Below the pieces are notes generated by a model, which saw nothing but the letters and a program-made list of their open reading frames with translations, made no database searches and was not told the DNA's origin. From NCBI GenBank assembly GCA_964569865.1, contig CAZMVQ010000004.1, positions 1 to 61,836 on the forward strand: a stretch of DNA of 61,836 bases. Reading direction: 5' to 3'. Shown here piece by piece: positions 34,868 through 44,401 of this stretch (its first letter is position 1; each line of letters begins with the position of its first letter). The translations under genes and the position numbers were made by a program. Source of the DNA: DROE01 sp964569865 (lineage in GTDB: Bacteria; Pseudomonadota; Alphaproteobacteria; Rhizobiales; Devosiaceae).

Positions 34868-35982
34868 TGATTTCAAGAGTTTCATCTCTATTAAACAGAC
34901 CGTTTATGCGTCGTTTTTCTCGCGACGCCCTGTTGGCTCTGGACCCGGAACAGGCTCATAAGGCCACTCTTTTGGCATTAAAATCAGGTATGATTACGTC
35001 AGATATTCCTCAAGATCCTTTGCAATTAAACACTTCGATTGCGGGAATTCCTCTATCCAATCCCGTTGGAATGGCGGCAGGCTTCGATAAAAATGCCGAG
35101 GTTTTTGACGCCCTAGACGGTTTGGGATTTGGTTTTTGCGAAGTTGGAACCATCACACCAAACCCCCAAACCGGCAATTCTAAACCTCGACTGTTTCGCC
35201 TGATGGCAGCAAAGGGCGTGATCAATCGCATGGGCTTTAACAATCTGGGGCATGATGCGGCATATGAGCGCTTGAATGTGGCCAGAGAAAAAGGAGCGGC
35301 TCCGGTCGGAATAAATATTGGTGCCAATAAGGATAGCGAAGATTTTGTTGGAGATTATGTGACGGGGGTGAAAAAGTTTGCAAGAATCGCCAACTATCTC
35401 ACCATCAATATTTCCTCTCCCAACACACCGGGATTGCGGGGGCTGCAAGCTCCGCAACTGCTTGAACGGTTGCTTGGGGAAACCTTGAATGAACGCGCAC
35501 GCCAAGCCGCTAACACGCCGGTATTTCTTAAAATCGCCCCCGATCTCACCCCAGATGCTATGGATGATATTGCCGGAATAATTACAAAAACCGATCTGAA
35601 CGGTTTGATAGTTTCCAACACCACCATCACCAGAACAGGCGTTGAGGGATTGGATTTTGCTGACGAGGTCGGAGGATTATCAGGGCAGCCAATATTTGAA
35701 ACGTCTACCATCAAATTGGCCCAAATGCGCCAACGGGTCGGCCCTGACATGACAATAATCGGGGTTGGCGGGGTGCATTCGACGGCCAGTGCATTGGCAA
35801 AAATCGAGGCTGGAGCCAACGCCATTCAATTATATACGGCTTTGGTATTTGAAGGGCTGGAGCTGCTGGACCAAATTAAAAAGGGACTGGTCGAGGCAAT
35901 AAAGAAAAAAAATTGCACATCAATCGAGCAGCTTGTGGGCACAAAAACCAATAATTGGGCACAAAGAAACCTGAATTCGTGA
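34867..35982 (+). CDS. pyrD: Dihydroorotate dehydrogenase (quinone), class 2
   Basis: A 371-residue FMN enzyme that oxidises dihydroorotate to orotate at the membrane, passing electrons to quinone (pyrimidine synthesis). The class 2 N-terminal amphipathic helices (about 1-40) precede the barrel. Motifs: NPVGMAAGFDKNAE, GTITPNPQTGN, the ISSPNTPGLR loop with the catalytic serine, and VGGVHSTASA at the FMN phosphate. ATG at 34867 overlaps the DUF952 stop; an upstream in-frame ATG at 34840 lies inside DUF952 and is not needed. Confidence 0.95.
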   Translation: MISRVSSLLNRPFMRRFSRDALLALDPEQAHKATLLALKSGMITSDIPQDPLQLNTSIAGIPLSNPVGMAAGFDKNAEVFDALDGLGFGFCEVGTITPNPQTGNSKPRLFRLMAAKGVINRMGFNNLGHDAAYERLNVAREKGAAPVGINIGANKDSEDFVGDYVTGVKKFARIANYLTINISSPNTPGLRGLQAPQLLERLLGETLNERARQAANTPVFLKIAPDLTPDAMDDIAGIITKTDLNGLIVSNTTITRTGVEGLDFADEVGGLSGQPIFETSTIKLAQMRQRVGPDMTIIGVGGVHSTASALAKIEAGANAIQLYTALVFEGLELLDQIKKGLVEAIKKKNCTSIEQLVGTKTNNWAQRNLNS

Positions 35983-35997
35983 ATTAGCCTTTAAGCA

Positions 35998-37341
35998 CTA
36001 GTCCGGGAATAGCTGCCCCAATCTTGCCTTCACGGAGAACCAGAATATTATTCCGCGCACCACAAAAAACACATTTAGAGCCAGCCACAGACCAAGCAGG
36101 CCAAAGAACTCCTGAAACACAAAAGCCACAATAATATAGATGGCAAACGAAATCAGCATGCCGTTGCGAATGAGAGAATTCATGGTGGCACCGGTCATCA
36201 CGCCATCCATGACAAAGGCAATCACGCCGCTAAAAGCTATCAGCGCTGCGACAAATAAATATTGCCTTGCTGCCGTTCGTACTTCTTCATTGGTAGTGAT
36301 AAAATCAATCAGCAGTGGCCCGGCAACAATCCAGAACACAAACAAACCAAGCCCGATTATTAGCCCCCAAAAAGCGGCCAGCATCCACGCTCTTTCAAAA
36401 GCGGGACGATAATTTGCCCCAATGGCCTTGCCGCAATAAAACTCTGCCGCCTGAGCCTGCCCGTCCAAAAAAAATGCTGTTACCATCATAAAGTTGAGCA
36501 ATACGGCGCTTGCGGCCAGATTGATTTCGCCAGAGCGTGACATTTGAGCGGAGAAAAAGGCAAAGGCGCTCATCAAAGCTGCCGAGCGGATCATCAAATC
36601 CCGACTAAGATCAAACAATCTCCACAGGTCATTTTTATTCAATATTTTTTGAAGAATTGTTTTTTGAACGAAGGAATTGCCGCCGGAAAATTCCCTAAAT
36701 ACCAATCCCGCAGCTATCAGCGCAATTACAATTTCGGCCACAACTGTGCCAAATGCCACCCCGGCGACCCCAAGGCCAAGCCCATAAACCAGCCAAATCG
36801 AAAGAATGATATTTATTGAATTCAAACCGATTTGCAGCGCCATTCCGGTTTTTGCCATTCCCCGTCCGTAAAACCAGCCAAGGAAGGCAAAATTGAGCAA
36901 CACAAAAGGGGCCGACCACATTCTTATTTGCAGATATTGCAAAAAGGGTTTTTCAACTCCCATGCTGGGTGGCGCAAATAATAACACCCCCAACATCTGG
37001 ATAAGCGGGCTTAAAGCCATCAACAATATACCAAGCCCGATACCAAGCATTGCCGCGCGCAGCAAATGGGCAATGATATCTTCATCCCTTTGCGCGCCGA
37101 CAGATTGGGCCGTCAGTCCTGCCGTGCCAAGGCGCAGGAAAAACGCCATGGAAAACACAAGGCTAAAGGTAACCGCGCCAAGCTCCAGCCCACCCAATAA
37201 TCCCGCATCGCCCAAGCGCCCGATAACGGCAATATCAACAATGCCAACCAGCGGCTCGGTAATGAAGGCGATTGAAGCTGGCAAGGCAATTTTGAATATG
37301 TCCCCGTGGGACACACTAAAAGGTCGGACCTGTTTACCCAT
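35998..37341 (-). CDS. MATE-family efflux transporter (DinF-like)
   Basis: A 447-residue inner-membrane protein with twelve predicted segments in two pseudo-repeats. It matches the MATE family DinF branch (ALPASIAFITEPLVGIVDIAVIGRLGD in the first helices; quoted in part only as PLVGIVD and VIGRLGD). Such proteins export drugs or cations in exchange for H+ or Na+. It lies nine bases after the SDR gene and is probably co-transcribed with it. The substrate is unknown. Confidence 0.88.
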   Translation of the reverse strand: MGKQVRPFSVSHGDIFKIALPASIAFITEPLVGIVDIAVIGRLGDAGLLGGLELGAVTFSLVFSMAFFLRLGTAGLTAQSVGAQRDEDIIAHLLRAAMLGIGLGILLMALSPLIQMLGVLLFAPPSMGVEKPFLQYLQIRMWSAPFVLLNFAFLGWFYGRGMAKTGMALQIGLNSINIILSIWLVYGLGLGVAGVAFGTVVAEIVIALIAAGLVFREFSGGNSFVQKTILQKILNKNDLWRLFDLSRDLMIRSAALMSAFAFFSAQMSRSGEINLAASAVLLNFMMVTAFFLDGQAQAAEFYCGKAIGANYRPAFERAWMLAAFWGLIIGLGLFVFWIVAGPLLIDFITTNEEVRTAARQYLFVAALIAFSGVIAFVMDGVMTGATMNSLIRNGMLISFAIYIIVAFVFQEFFGLLGLWLALNVFFVVRGIIFWFSVKARLGQLFPD

Positions 37342-37350
37342 GATTTAAGG

Positions 37351-38112
37351 TCAGCTTTTGCGCAAAATTGTTGGAATGGAGGGCACCTGAATTAGCGGCA
37401 TCAACTCCATGGAGTTAACATTGAGATGGGGGGGGAGCGTGGCCAAAAACCAGATTATATCGGCAACATCTTCTGGTAAGATCGGCTCCAAATCCTCATA
37501 AAATTTTTCATTGGCATCGCCATCGCCATAGGAGCGAACCTTCATGAATTCAGATTTTGCCATGCCCGGCTCAAAGCTGGTGACCCGAATGTCACTGCCT
37601 GCAAGATCGGTACGTAACTCATAGGAAAACTGGCGCACAAATGCTTTGCTCGACCCATAAACATTGCCGCCCGGATACGGATAACGCCCGGCAATTGAGC
37701 CAACATTAATGATCGAGGCACCCCGCCCGGCCTGTTTTAACATCGGAATCAATTCCTGTGTCGTATGCACAAGGCCCATGATATTGGTCTCAACCATAAT
37801 TCGCCAATCTTTTAGCGGGGCATCAGGGATTGGTTTTGAACCAAGAGCCAGCCCACCATTGTTAAACAGGCATTTTACCGGGCGAAATTCGGCGGGAATG
37901 TTTTTTATACCCGCAATAATACTCTCATGATCCATTAAATCCATTTGCATTGGATATATCGTTCCATCCGGGCAGGTATTTTTAAGTTCCTCCAAACGAT
38001 CCTTGCGCCGACCGGTGGCGATCACTTTCCAGCCGTTTTTTGCAAACAGGCGCGCCGTTGCCTCGCCAAACCCAGAAGTTGCGCCGGTTATCATTATGAC
38101 GGGATCAGACAT
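37351..38112 (-). CDS. Short-chain dehydrogenase/reductase (YdfG-like)
   Basis: A 253-residue classical SDR. The cofactor motif TGATSGFG is at about 9-16, NNGG (a variant of NNAG) at about 89-92, the catalytic serine in NVGSIAGRYP, and the YxxxK pair in YGSSK. It resembles YdfG (3-hydroxy acid dehydrogenase, NADP+ with serine/allo-threonine/3-hydroxypropionate) in the segment GFGEATARLFAKNGW. It precedes the MATE gene, and AAAGGAAAC sits before its ATG. It is divergent from the helicase. Confidence 0.88.
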   Translation of the reverse strand: MSDPVIMITGATSGFGEATARLFAKNGWKVIATGRRKDRLEELKNTCPDGTIYPMQMDLMDHESIIAGIKNIPAEFRPVKCLFNNGGLALGSKPIPDAPLKDWRIMVETNIMGLVHTTQELIPMLKQAGRGASIINVGSIAGRYPYPGGNVYGSSKAFVRQFSYELRTDLAGSDIRVTSFEPGMAKSEFMKVRSYGDGDANEKFYEDLEPILPEDVADIIWFLATLPPHLNVNSMELMPLIQVPSIPTILRKS

Positions 38113-38184
38113 TGTAGTTTCCTTTGATTGATAGCCAAATGTGCTAATAAACCTAAAATAACTTCATCAGCACCGGAACATATA

Positions 38185-40683
38185 GTGAGCCAGTTACCGC
38201 CCCAAATCAATAACTGGTTCAACAAACGCAACTGGAAATTGCGCGAGCATCAATCAGATGTTTTAGAAGCGTATAATAGTGGCCATTCAACCCTTTTAGT
38301 TGCACCCACCGGCGCGGGAAAAACTATGGCTGGGTTTTTGCCCACTCTGGTCGAGCTTGCCAATGCCCCGCACAAAGGGCTGCATACACTTTATATTTCG
38401 CCATTAAAAGCGCTGGCTGTGGATGTGGCGCGCAATCTTTTTGACCCCATTTCAGAAATGGGTCTGGATATTAAGGTTGAAACCAGAACCGGGGATACCC
38501 CCGCTTCAAAACGCCAGCGCCAGCGCTATGATCCGCCACAAATCCTTTTGACCACTCCGGAGCAGTTGGCGTTGCTGATTTCTCATCCCGATGCTTTTAG
38601 GCTTTTTGGTTCTCTTCGACGAATTGTTCTGGATGAGTTGCATGCCCTTGTTGCCTCGAAACGGGGCGAATTATTATCGCTTGGTTTGGCACGGCTGGCA
38701 AAACTGGCACCAAAAGTAAACATTTGCGCCCTCAGCGCAACAATCGGGCAACCGGAGTTGCTTTTGGAATGGATAGCGAAACCTCTTTTTCCAAAACCGG
38801 CAAAACTCATTTCCATGCAGGGAGGCTCAGCTGCAATCTTAAGTATTCTGGCCAGCAAAAACCGAGTTCCGTGGGCCGGACATTCCGCCTCCTATGCCAG
38901 CGACGATCTATATCAGATCATCAAAGAGCATCGCACCGGTCTTTTGTTCGTTAATACCCGCTCGCAAGCGGAAAATCTGTTCAAGGAACTTTGGGACATT
39001 AATGAGGAAAATCTGTCTATTGCTCTGCATCACGGTTCTCTTGATGTGAACCAAAGGCGCAGAATTGAAAGCGCCATGGTGCACGGAAAGCTCAAGGCGA
39101 TAGTTTGCACCTCAACCCTTGATCTTGGCATTGACTGGGGGGATGTGGATCTGGTGATGCAGATCGGGGCGCCCAAGGGATCTTCGCGCATGTTGCAAAG
39201 GATCGGGCGCTCCAATCACCGGCTGGACACTCCATCTAAAGCCATTCTTGTGCCATCTAACCGGTTTGAAGTGCTGGAATGTGAAGCGGCTCTTGGGGCC
39301 GTTGCTGAGGGGGTTCAGGATTCTGAGGCACCGACAGATGGGAGCATGGATGTTTTGGCCCAGCATATTCTTGGAATGGCCTGTGCAGCAGAATTTGATG
39401 CGGTTGAACTGCACAATGAAATTATCAAGGCATGGCCATATAAGGGTCTGAGCTGGCAGCAATTTGAGCGGGTAGTGGATTTTGTTGCCACCGGCGGTTA
39501 TGCCTTAAGAGCCTATGAGAGATATGCAAAGCTAAGGCTTACCACTAAAAAAACATGGCGAATTGCCAACCAGAAAATCGCCCAGCAATATCGCTTGAAT
39601 GCCGGCACCATAATCGAAGAACCGATGGTGCAGGTACGATTGGTTAAGGGTAGTGGGGAAATAACTGGCACCAACAAAAAAACCGCTGCAATAAAAACCA
39701 AAATTCCTCGTGGCGGTCGGGCATTGGGGAAAATGGAGGAATATTTTTTCAATCAATTATTGCCCGGCGATACTTTTTTGTTTGGCGGAGAAATTCTTTC
39801 CTTTCATTCCATGGGCGAAAGTGAGGCCTATGTTGTCAGATCATTTTCGCAAAACCCGAAAGTTCCCGCCTATATGGGGGGGAAGTTTCCCCTCTCAACA
39901 TATCTGGCCCAGCGGGTAAGAACCATTTTAGCTGATCATAAAAACTGGCATAAATTGCCAGAACAGGTCAGCACATGGCTAAAACTACAACAGCAATTTT
40001 CACAGCTTCCGGGGAAACAAAATCTTCTGGTTGAAACCTTCCCCCGCGCCGATAAATCCTATCTGGTTTGTTATCCGTTTGAGGGGCGTTTGGCCCATCA
40101 GAGCCTTGGCATGTTATTGACCAGACGATTGGAGAGAATGGGGGCGCGTCCTTTAGGCTTTGTGGCCTCCGAATATGCTTTGGCAATCTGGGGGCTGGGG
40201 GATTTGAGCGAGATGATCAACTCTAAGCGATTGTCTTTAGGTGAATTATTCTCAAGCGAAATGCTGGGAGATGATCTGGAAGAATGGCTAGCTGAATCAT
40301 CATTGATGCGCAGAACCTTTAGAAATTGTGCGATGATTTCAGGGTTGATCGAGCGTCGCCATCCGGGAAAAGAAAAAACCGGCCGCCAGATCACCATGAG
40401 TTCCGATCTGATTTATGACGTGCTTTATGCCCATGAGCCGGACCATATTCTAATTGAGGCGACCCGACGCGAAGCTGCTCGCGGATTATTGGATATTAAA
40501 CGTCTTGGCCAATGCCTTGATAGGGTTAAAAATCAAATTGTGCATAAATCTCTTTCGCGTATTTCCCCGCTGGCAGTGCCGGTTATGCTTGAAATCGGCA
40601 AAGAGCCCATTTTTGGCGAGGGGCGCGAAAGTGCCATGGCAGAAGCTGCCGATGAGCTTATCAGAGAGGCAAGCGGATCATAA
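38185..40683 (+). CDS. Ligase-associated DNA damage response DEXH helicase (Lhr-like)
   Basis: An 832-residue SF2 helicase. Walker A APTGAGKT (about 40-47), a DEXH motif DELH (about 149-152) and the helicase C domain with RIGRSNHR (near 340) are clear, and the protein continues into the DEAD/DEAH-associated domain of the ligase-associated group. In bacteria it works beside an ATP-dependent DNA ligase, exonuclease and the PdeM nuclease in repair. GTG at 38185 is preferred (GGAA about seven bases upstream); the frame is open to TTG at 38128. Its stop overlaps the pdeM ATG (TAATG). Confidence 0.9.
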   Translation: MSQLPPQINNWFNKRNWKLREHQSDVLEAYNSGHSTLLVAPTGAGKTMAGFLPTLVELANAPHKGLHTLYISPLKALAVDVARNLFDPISEMGLDIKVETRTGDTPASKRQRQRYDPPQILLTTPEQLALLISHPDAFRLFGSLRRIVLDELHALVASKRGELLSLGLARLAKLAPKVNICALSATIGQPELLLEWIAKPLFPKPAKLISMQGGSAAILSILASKNRVPWAGHSASYASDDLYQIIKEHRTGLLFVNTRSQAENLFKELWDINEENLSIALHHGSLDVNQRRRIESAMVHGKLKAIVCTSTLDLGIDWGDVDLVMQIGAPKGSSRMLQRIGRSNHRLDTPSKAILVPSNRFEVLECEAALGAVAEGVQDSEAPTDGSMDVLAQHILGMACAAEFDAVELHNEIIKAWPYKGLSWQQFERVVDFVATGGYALRAYERYAKLRLTTKKTWRIANQKIAQQYRLNAGTIIEEPMVQVRLVKGSGEITGTNKKTAAIKTKIPRGGRALGKMEEYFFNQLLPGDTFLFGGEILSFHSMGESEAYVVRSFSQNPKVPAYMGGKFPLSTYLAQRVRTILADHKNWHKLPEQVSTWLKLQQQFSQLPGKQNLLVETFPRADKSYLVCYPFEGRLAHQSLGMLLTRRLERMGARPLGFVASEYALAIWGLGDLSEMINSKRLSLGELFSSEMLGDDLEEWLAESSLMRRTFRNCAMISGLIERRHPGKEKTGRQITMSSDLIYDVLYAHEPDHILIEATRREAARGLLDIKRLGQCLDRVKNQIVHKSLSRISPLAVPVMLEIGKEPIFGEGRESAMAEAADELIREASGS

Positions 40684-41393
40684 TGGTTTTAACAAATGCA
40701 AATCGCGCCCATGCACTTTCAGACAAAACCTGCCCCGTTGATTTTAATGGACATCAATTTGTTGCGCTACATTCGGGAGCACTGTTCTGGCCCACTGAAA
40801 ACACTTTATTGGTGGCGGATTTACACTTGGAAAAAATGTCATCTTTTGCCCGCAACGGGCAGCTTTTACCCCCCTATGATACCGGGGCCACCCTTGCCCT
40901 GCTGCGCGATGATATAGAAAAAAGCGGAGCCAAGCGGATCATTTGCCTAGGGGACAGTTTCCATCGGGATGAAGGGGTATCGAGCCTTCTTGATGCTGAT
41001 CTGGAACTGCTAAAAGAGCTTGTTTCAGCGGTTGAATGGATATGGCTTAAGGGCAATCATGATCCCTCCCCCCACAATATTGGCGGGAAATGTACTGATC
41101 AAATAGCATTTGGAGATCTGGTTCTTGATCATGAGCCAAGCATAGACAAACAAAATCAAATCGCTGGTCATTTGCATCCCGGAGCGCGTATTCGCATTAA
41201 CGGGCGAACAAGTCGCGGCCCGTGTTTTATATATGACAAGCGGCTTTTGATTTTGCCTGCCTATGGAAAAAGCACCGGCAATCTGAATATTCTAACTGAC
41301 GCCTATGATGGATTGATTGAAAAAAAAGATATGAATGTTGTTATGATCGGCAAAGAAAAACTTTATCCGGTGGCGACAAAATTCCTTATTTAG
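40683..41393 (+). CDS. pdeM: Ligase-associated DNA damage response endonuclease PdeM
   Basis: A 236-residue calcineurin-like metallophosphoesterase. The metal-ligand motifs occur in order: DLHLEK (about 46-51), GDSFH (about 93-97), GNHD (about 121-124) and GHLHP (about 160-164). PdeM is the nuclease of the four-gene ligase-helicase-exonuclease-nuclease repair set. Here only helicase and nuclease are adjacent. It starts on the helicase stop by one base, so the two are coupled. Confidence 0.9.
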   Translation: MVLTNANRAHALSDKTCPVDFNGHQFVALHSGALFWPTENTLLVADLHLEKMSSFARNGQLLPPYDTGATLALLRDDIEKSGAKRIICLGDSFHRDEGVSSLLDADLELLKELVSAVEWIWLKGNHDPSPHNIGGKCTDQIAFGDLVLDHEPSIDKQNQIAGHLHPGARIRINGRTSRGPCFIYDKRLLILPAYGKSTGNLNILTDAYDGLIEKKDMNVVMIGKEKLYPVATKFLI

Positions 41394-41421
41394 GATTTAC
41401 CAGATAAGCTGCAAATCCGCA

Positions 41422-42060
41422 TTATTTTTGATGGTCCCTTAATATCTTAAGGGCTTTTTGGCATGCGGGCCTTTTATACATTCTGTCTTTATAGGCGCTG
41501 AAAGTGTCGGGAATATCCATCCCAAAATTTGTTGCCATGTTCAACGTGTGAGCCACCAGAATATCTGCCATGGAAAAGCTGGTTCCAAAAACATATTTCT
41601 CTTTTTCGCTCAGGTATTGCGCGAGCGCCTTTAGCGATCGCTTAAATTCCCAAGCTGCCGTATCAGCCATCTTTTCTATGCGAAATTCTTCGGGCAGGGC
41701 AAAGCGATGTTTGCCAATGCTTGAAACCGGTTGCTCAAGGTCTGATAAAACAAAAAAACATACCTCATCATATTTTGCTCTGAGTTTAACATTGTCTTGC
41801 GGGGTTAGTTTTTTATCAGGGTTGGTGGCGGCAATATAATTCAAAATTGCAGCGCTCTGGGTTATTACCAAATCCCCATCAATCAGGGTTGGAACCTTGC
41901 CTTGGGAGTTTAGGGATATATATTCTGCGCTCAAGGCACCAAGCGGTCCCTGCTCGCTGCCAAATTTAATATGATGATAATTGTAGGAAAGATCAGCTTC
42001 TTCCAGCGCCCATAAAGCTCGAAATGAGCGGGCCTGCCCGCTACCATATAAATCTATCAT
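41422..42060 (-). CDS. Glutathione S-transferase
   Basis: A 212-residue cytosolic GST. The N-terminal thioredoxin-like domain opens MIDLYGSGQARSFRALW with the likely activating serine/tyrosine at the GSG turn, followed by KVPTLIDGDLVITQSAAI, the glutathione site. The C-terminal helical domain ends with SMADILVAHTLN. It conjugates glutathione to electrophiles or acts in redox chemistry; substrate unknown. ATG at 42060 fits the family start and has AAGGC seven bases before it; the frame extends to 42117. Confidence 0.88.
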   Translation of the reverse strand: MIDLYGSGQARSFRALWALEEADLSYNYHHIKFGSEQGPLGALSAEYISLNSQGKVPTLIDGDLVITQSAAILNYIAATNPDKKLTPQDNVKLRAKYDEVCFFVLSDLEQPVSSIGKHRFALPEEFRIEKMADTAAWEFKRSLKALAQYLSEKEKYVFGTSFSMADILVAHTLNMATNFGMDIPDTFSAYKDRMYKRPACQKALKILRDHQK

Positions 42061-42129
42061 GTTATTGCCTTTTTCCGGAGGGTTTAAATGTTCGAATTGA
42101 GCTTCATTAGCCAACAAAATTATATACTA

Positions 42130-42152
42130 CCCGATCTGCTTTGCAGACCGGG
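42130..42152 (-). terminator. Hairpin terminator of the SMP-30-like gene
   Basis: A ten-base stem, CCCGGTCTGC with GCAGATCGGG in the minus-strand direction, one G-T pair and an AAA loop, 22 bases past the stop at 42174. The T run that follows is weak. Confidence 0.6.
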
Positions 42153-42173
42153 CATAAAGTAAAATATTTAAAC

Positions 42174-42884
42174 TCAGGGGAGTTTTATGGCTTCAAGCAT
42201 AAATGTATCGGGTATCCCCGCGTTGGCATTTGGAAACGGCAGATCATCAAGTTGCGCCTCGATAACATAGGCAATATTGTCAAAAATAACTGCGGTAGTT
42301 GGCACATCAAGCCCTTCTGCGAGCGTTTTTACCTGTCCATTTAATCCATCGAGCCGAATTGTTGCCAATGTGCCTGTGTTACCTTCAACAACTAGTAGTT
42401 CGCCTGAACCAAGTGTTTCAATGCCGTCCGGTCCACCAAGCGGGCGCGAAAGAATTATGTTATTGATAGCTCCAGCGGATCCATCATCATTCAAATCAAT
42501 GCGAAATAATTCATTTGTATTATATTTGACTACGAACAAGCCCTGCTCATTCCAGGTGATACCGTTCAGATTAAATCCGCTTTCAGTAAAAAACCGTTCG
42601 TCGGTACTCCAGATGCTCAATGAGTTTTCGTCTGGATTAAGAGCAAGAATGCGCGGGTTGAATGAATCTGTTACAAGCAATGTACCATTAGGTGTTAAAG
42701 TCAGATCATTACACAATCCCCCATCGGGGAAATCCCAACGCCCCTGAAGTGCACCGGTCTTTGTATCAAAAGCTAAAAGTCCGGGTTGGGACGCTCCTTT
42801 GAAATCACTAACCCCGATATCAGAATTGCACACATATAGAGTGCTGCCCTCAGAACTGACTTCCAAGCCAGCGACGCTCATCAA
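42174..42884 (-). CDS. SMP-30/gluconolactonase-like beta-propeller protein, 5' end lost in assembly gap
   Basis: About 236 residues of a beta-propeller protein, cut by the N run. Visible blades include GLCNDLTLTPNGTLLVTDSF, ITWNEQGLFVVKYN and GPDGIETLGSGELLVVE, the SMP-30/gluconolactonase pattern; the ND and PDG motifs of metal sites are present. The missing N-terminus may hold a signal peptide. It is divergent from the LysR gene on the other side of the gap, the usual setting for a regulator and its target. Not clearly related in detail to the SMP-30 enzyme at 6241. Confidence 0.75.
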   Translation of the reverse strand: MMSVAGLEVSSEGSTLYVCNSDIGVSDFKGASQPGLLAFDTKTGALQGRWDFPDGGLCNDLTLTPNGTLLVTDSFNPRILALNPDENSLSIWSTDERFFTESGFNLNGITWNEQGLFVVKYNTNELFRIDLNDDGSAGAINNIILSRPLGGPDGIETLGSGELLVVEGNTGTLATIRLDGLNGQVKTLAEGLDVPTTAVIFDNIAYVIEAQLDDLPFPNANAGIPDTFMLEAIKLP

Positions 42885-42984
42885 NNNNNNNNNNNNNNNN
42901 NNNNNNNNNNNNNNNNNNNNNNNNNNNNNNNNNNNNNNNNNNNNNNNNNNNNNNNNNNNNNNNNNNNNNNNNNNNNNNNNNNNN
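42885..42984. other. Assembly gap (100 N)
   Basis: Exactly 100 N, the usual placeholder for a scaffold join of unknown length. It removes the start of the SMP-30-like gene and the shared promoter of the LysR gene. Confidence 0.97.
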
Positions 42985-42990
42985 CCAGAT

Positions 42991-43004
42991 GTGCAATAAT
43001 GCAC
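42991..43004. promoter_or_regulatory. Inverted repeat at the LysR gene start
   Basis: GTGCA and TGCAC around ATAA form a perfect inverted repeat that ends three bases before the chosen ATG. LysR regulators often bind short dyads in the divergent gap with their target. Because the gap begins six bases away, the surroundings are unknown. Confidence 0.35.
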
Positions 43005-43006
43005 GA

Positions 43007-43909
43007 ATGAAAGAATGGGATGATCTGCGATATTTTTTAGCCGTGGCCCGCGCTGGCAACATAACGGGTGCTGCGATGCAGCTTGGCGTAAATCACTCAA
43101 CTGTTTCCAGACGCATTGGAGCATTTGAAAAACGGTTGGGCGTGAGACTGTTTGAGAGATTGCCTTCAGGTTATGCCTTAACTCTTTCCGGTGAAGAAAT
43201 TCTAGGCGATGCGCAAGACGTGGAAAAAGACATCCTGGCCATGTCCCGAAAAATTGCCGCCAAGGACATGCACATGGCGGGCATCCTGCGCTTCACTGCA
43301 CCAGAAGGTATTCTGTCTCTGGTACTTTTGCCCAGCATTGTTGAATTTTGCAGATTATATCCTGATATCGAAATTGAAATCAGTGCAACCCAACATATTG
43401 TAAGCTTGAATAATCGCGAAGCCGATCTGGCCGTCAGGGTAACCAATCAACCTCCTGAAGGATTGATAGGGCGCAAATTGACCGGGCAAAGAAAAGCAAT
43501 ATACGCATCAAAATCATATCTGGAACAACGTGGTTGCCTGTCGGGAAAAGCAATCGAGTCTGGCAAAATTAATTCTTTGGATCATACCTGGATCGGTCTG
43601 GTTGGAGAAAAAACAATTCCTGGCTGGGTAGGCTCCTACTATCCCCAAGCCAGATGCACCGCGCGGCTGGATTCTGTTTTTGGGGTTTTTGAAGCAGCTA
43701 AATCAGGACTGGGAATTGCAGAGCTACCCTGCCGGCTGGGGTGTGCTGATCCTCGTCTTGTTCGTGTGGCGCCACTTGCAACAAAAAAGCATGATGATAT
43801 ATGGATTCTTTATCATCGAGACATACGCCACATGCCCAGATTGCGTGCATTTTCAGATTTTTTGATAAGGACCATTATTGCCGAGCAACATTTGTTTATG
43901 GGAAGTTAG
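43007..43909 (+). CDS. LysR-family transcriptional regulator
   Basis: A 300-residue LysR regulator. The winged helix-turn-helix is near the N-terminus: GNITGAAMQLGVNHSTVSRRI (about 15-35), followed by the effector domain starting at about residue 90 (GILRFTAPEGI). An upstream in-frame ATG at 42989 is possible, but the N-terminal MKEWDDLRYFLAV is the family's usual start. It is divergent from the truncated SMP-30-like gene, its probable target. It ends 27 bases before the convergent DUF3429 gene. Confidence 0.9.
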   Translation: MKEWDDLRYFLAVARAGNITGAAMQLGVNHSTVSRRIGAFEKRLGVRLFERLPSGYALTLSGEEILGDAQDVEKDILAMSRKIAAKDMHMAGILRFTAPEGILSLVLLPSIVEFCRLYPDIEIEISATQHIVSLNNREADLAVRVTNQPPEGLIGRKLTGQRKAIYASKSYLEQRGCLSGKAIESGKINSLDHTWIGLVGEKTIPGWVGSYYPQARCTARLDSVFGVFEAAKSGLGIAELPCRLGCADPRLVRVAPLATKKHDDIWILYHRDIRHMPRLRAFSDFLIRTIIAEQHLFMGS

Positions 43910-43936
43910 CCTGATTTATCATCCGGTTCACCCGCT

Positions 43937-44392
43937 CTATTGCACCCCATTCACAATCAGAATTGCAATCAACATCAAACAAATAATGGCAGTTAATAAT
44001 ATGCGTCGGGTTGAATAATCCTTTGGCAGTTTACCCTGAAATGCTGCCCAGCTGTCCCATGCTCCATGGCCGCCAAATCCGGCAATAAGCACTGCCAGAG
44101 CCAGAGTGAACGGCATAAACAGGATTGCAATCGCCAAAACCGGTCCAAGGGCAAATGAAAATATCCAGCCGGTTTGCGCTTCATTTCCGTTCAGCAATGC
44201 GCCAAATCGGGTTCCGGCAAAAAAACTCAAAAGCGCAACACAATAACCCACCAGTGCAATCTGAAGTTTATCCTGCCCAATTATATTCAGATCCGGAAAG
44301 ATAAAAAATACCAAAGCTAAAAAAACCGGCACAGAAAACGCCATTACAAAAACTGCAGTAGTTTCACTGCCGGCAAAAATTCTTGATTTCAT
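43937..44392 (-). CDS. DUF3429 membrane protein
   Basis: A 151-residue protein with four to five membrane helices, matching DUF3429 (FAGTRFG motif after the second helix, GFGGHGAWDSWAAF region in the middle). Function unknown. It sits nine bases after the TIGR02186 gene and is probably in the same transcript, with the TSUP exporter first. Confidence 0.75.
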   Translation of the reverse strand: MKSRIFAGSETTAVFVMAFSVPVFLALVFFIFPDLNIIGQDKLQIALVGYCVALLSFFAGTRFGALLNGNEAQTGWIFSFALGPVLAIAILFMPFTLALAVLIAGFGGHGAWDSWAAFQGKLPKDYSTRRILLTAIICLMLIAILIVNGVQ

Positions 44393-44401
44393 TTTCCTTG
44401 G

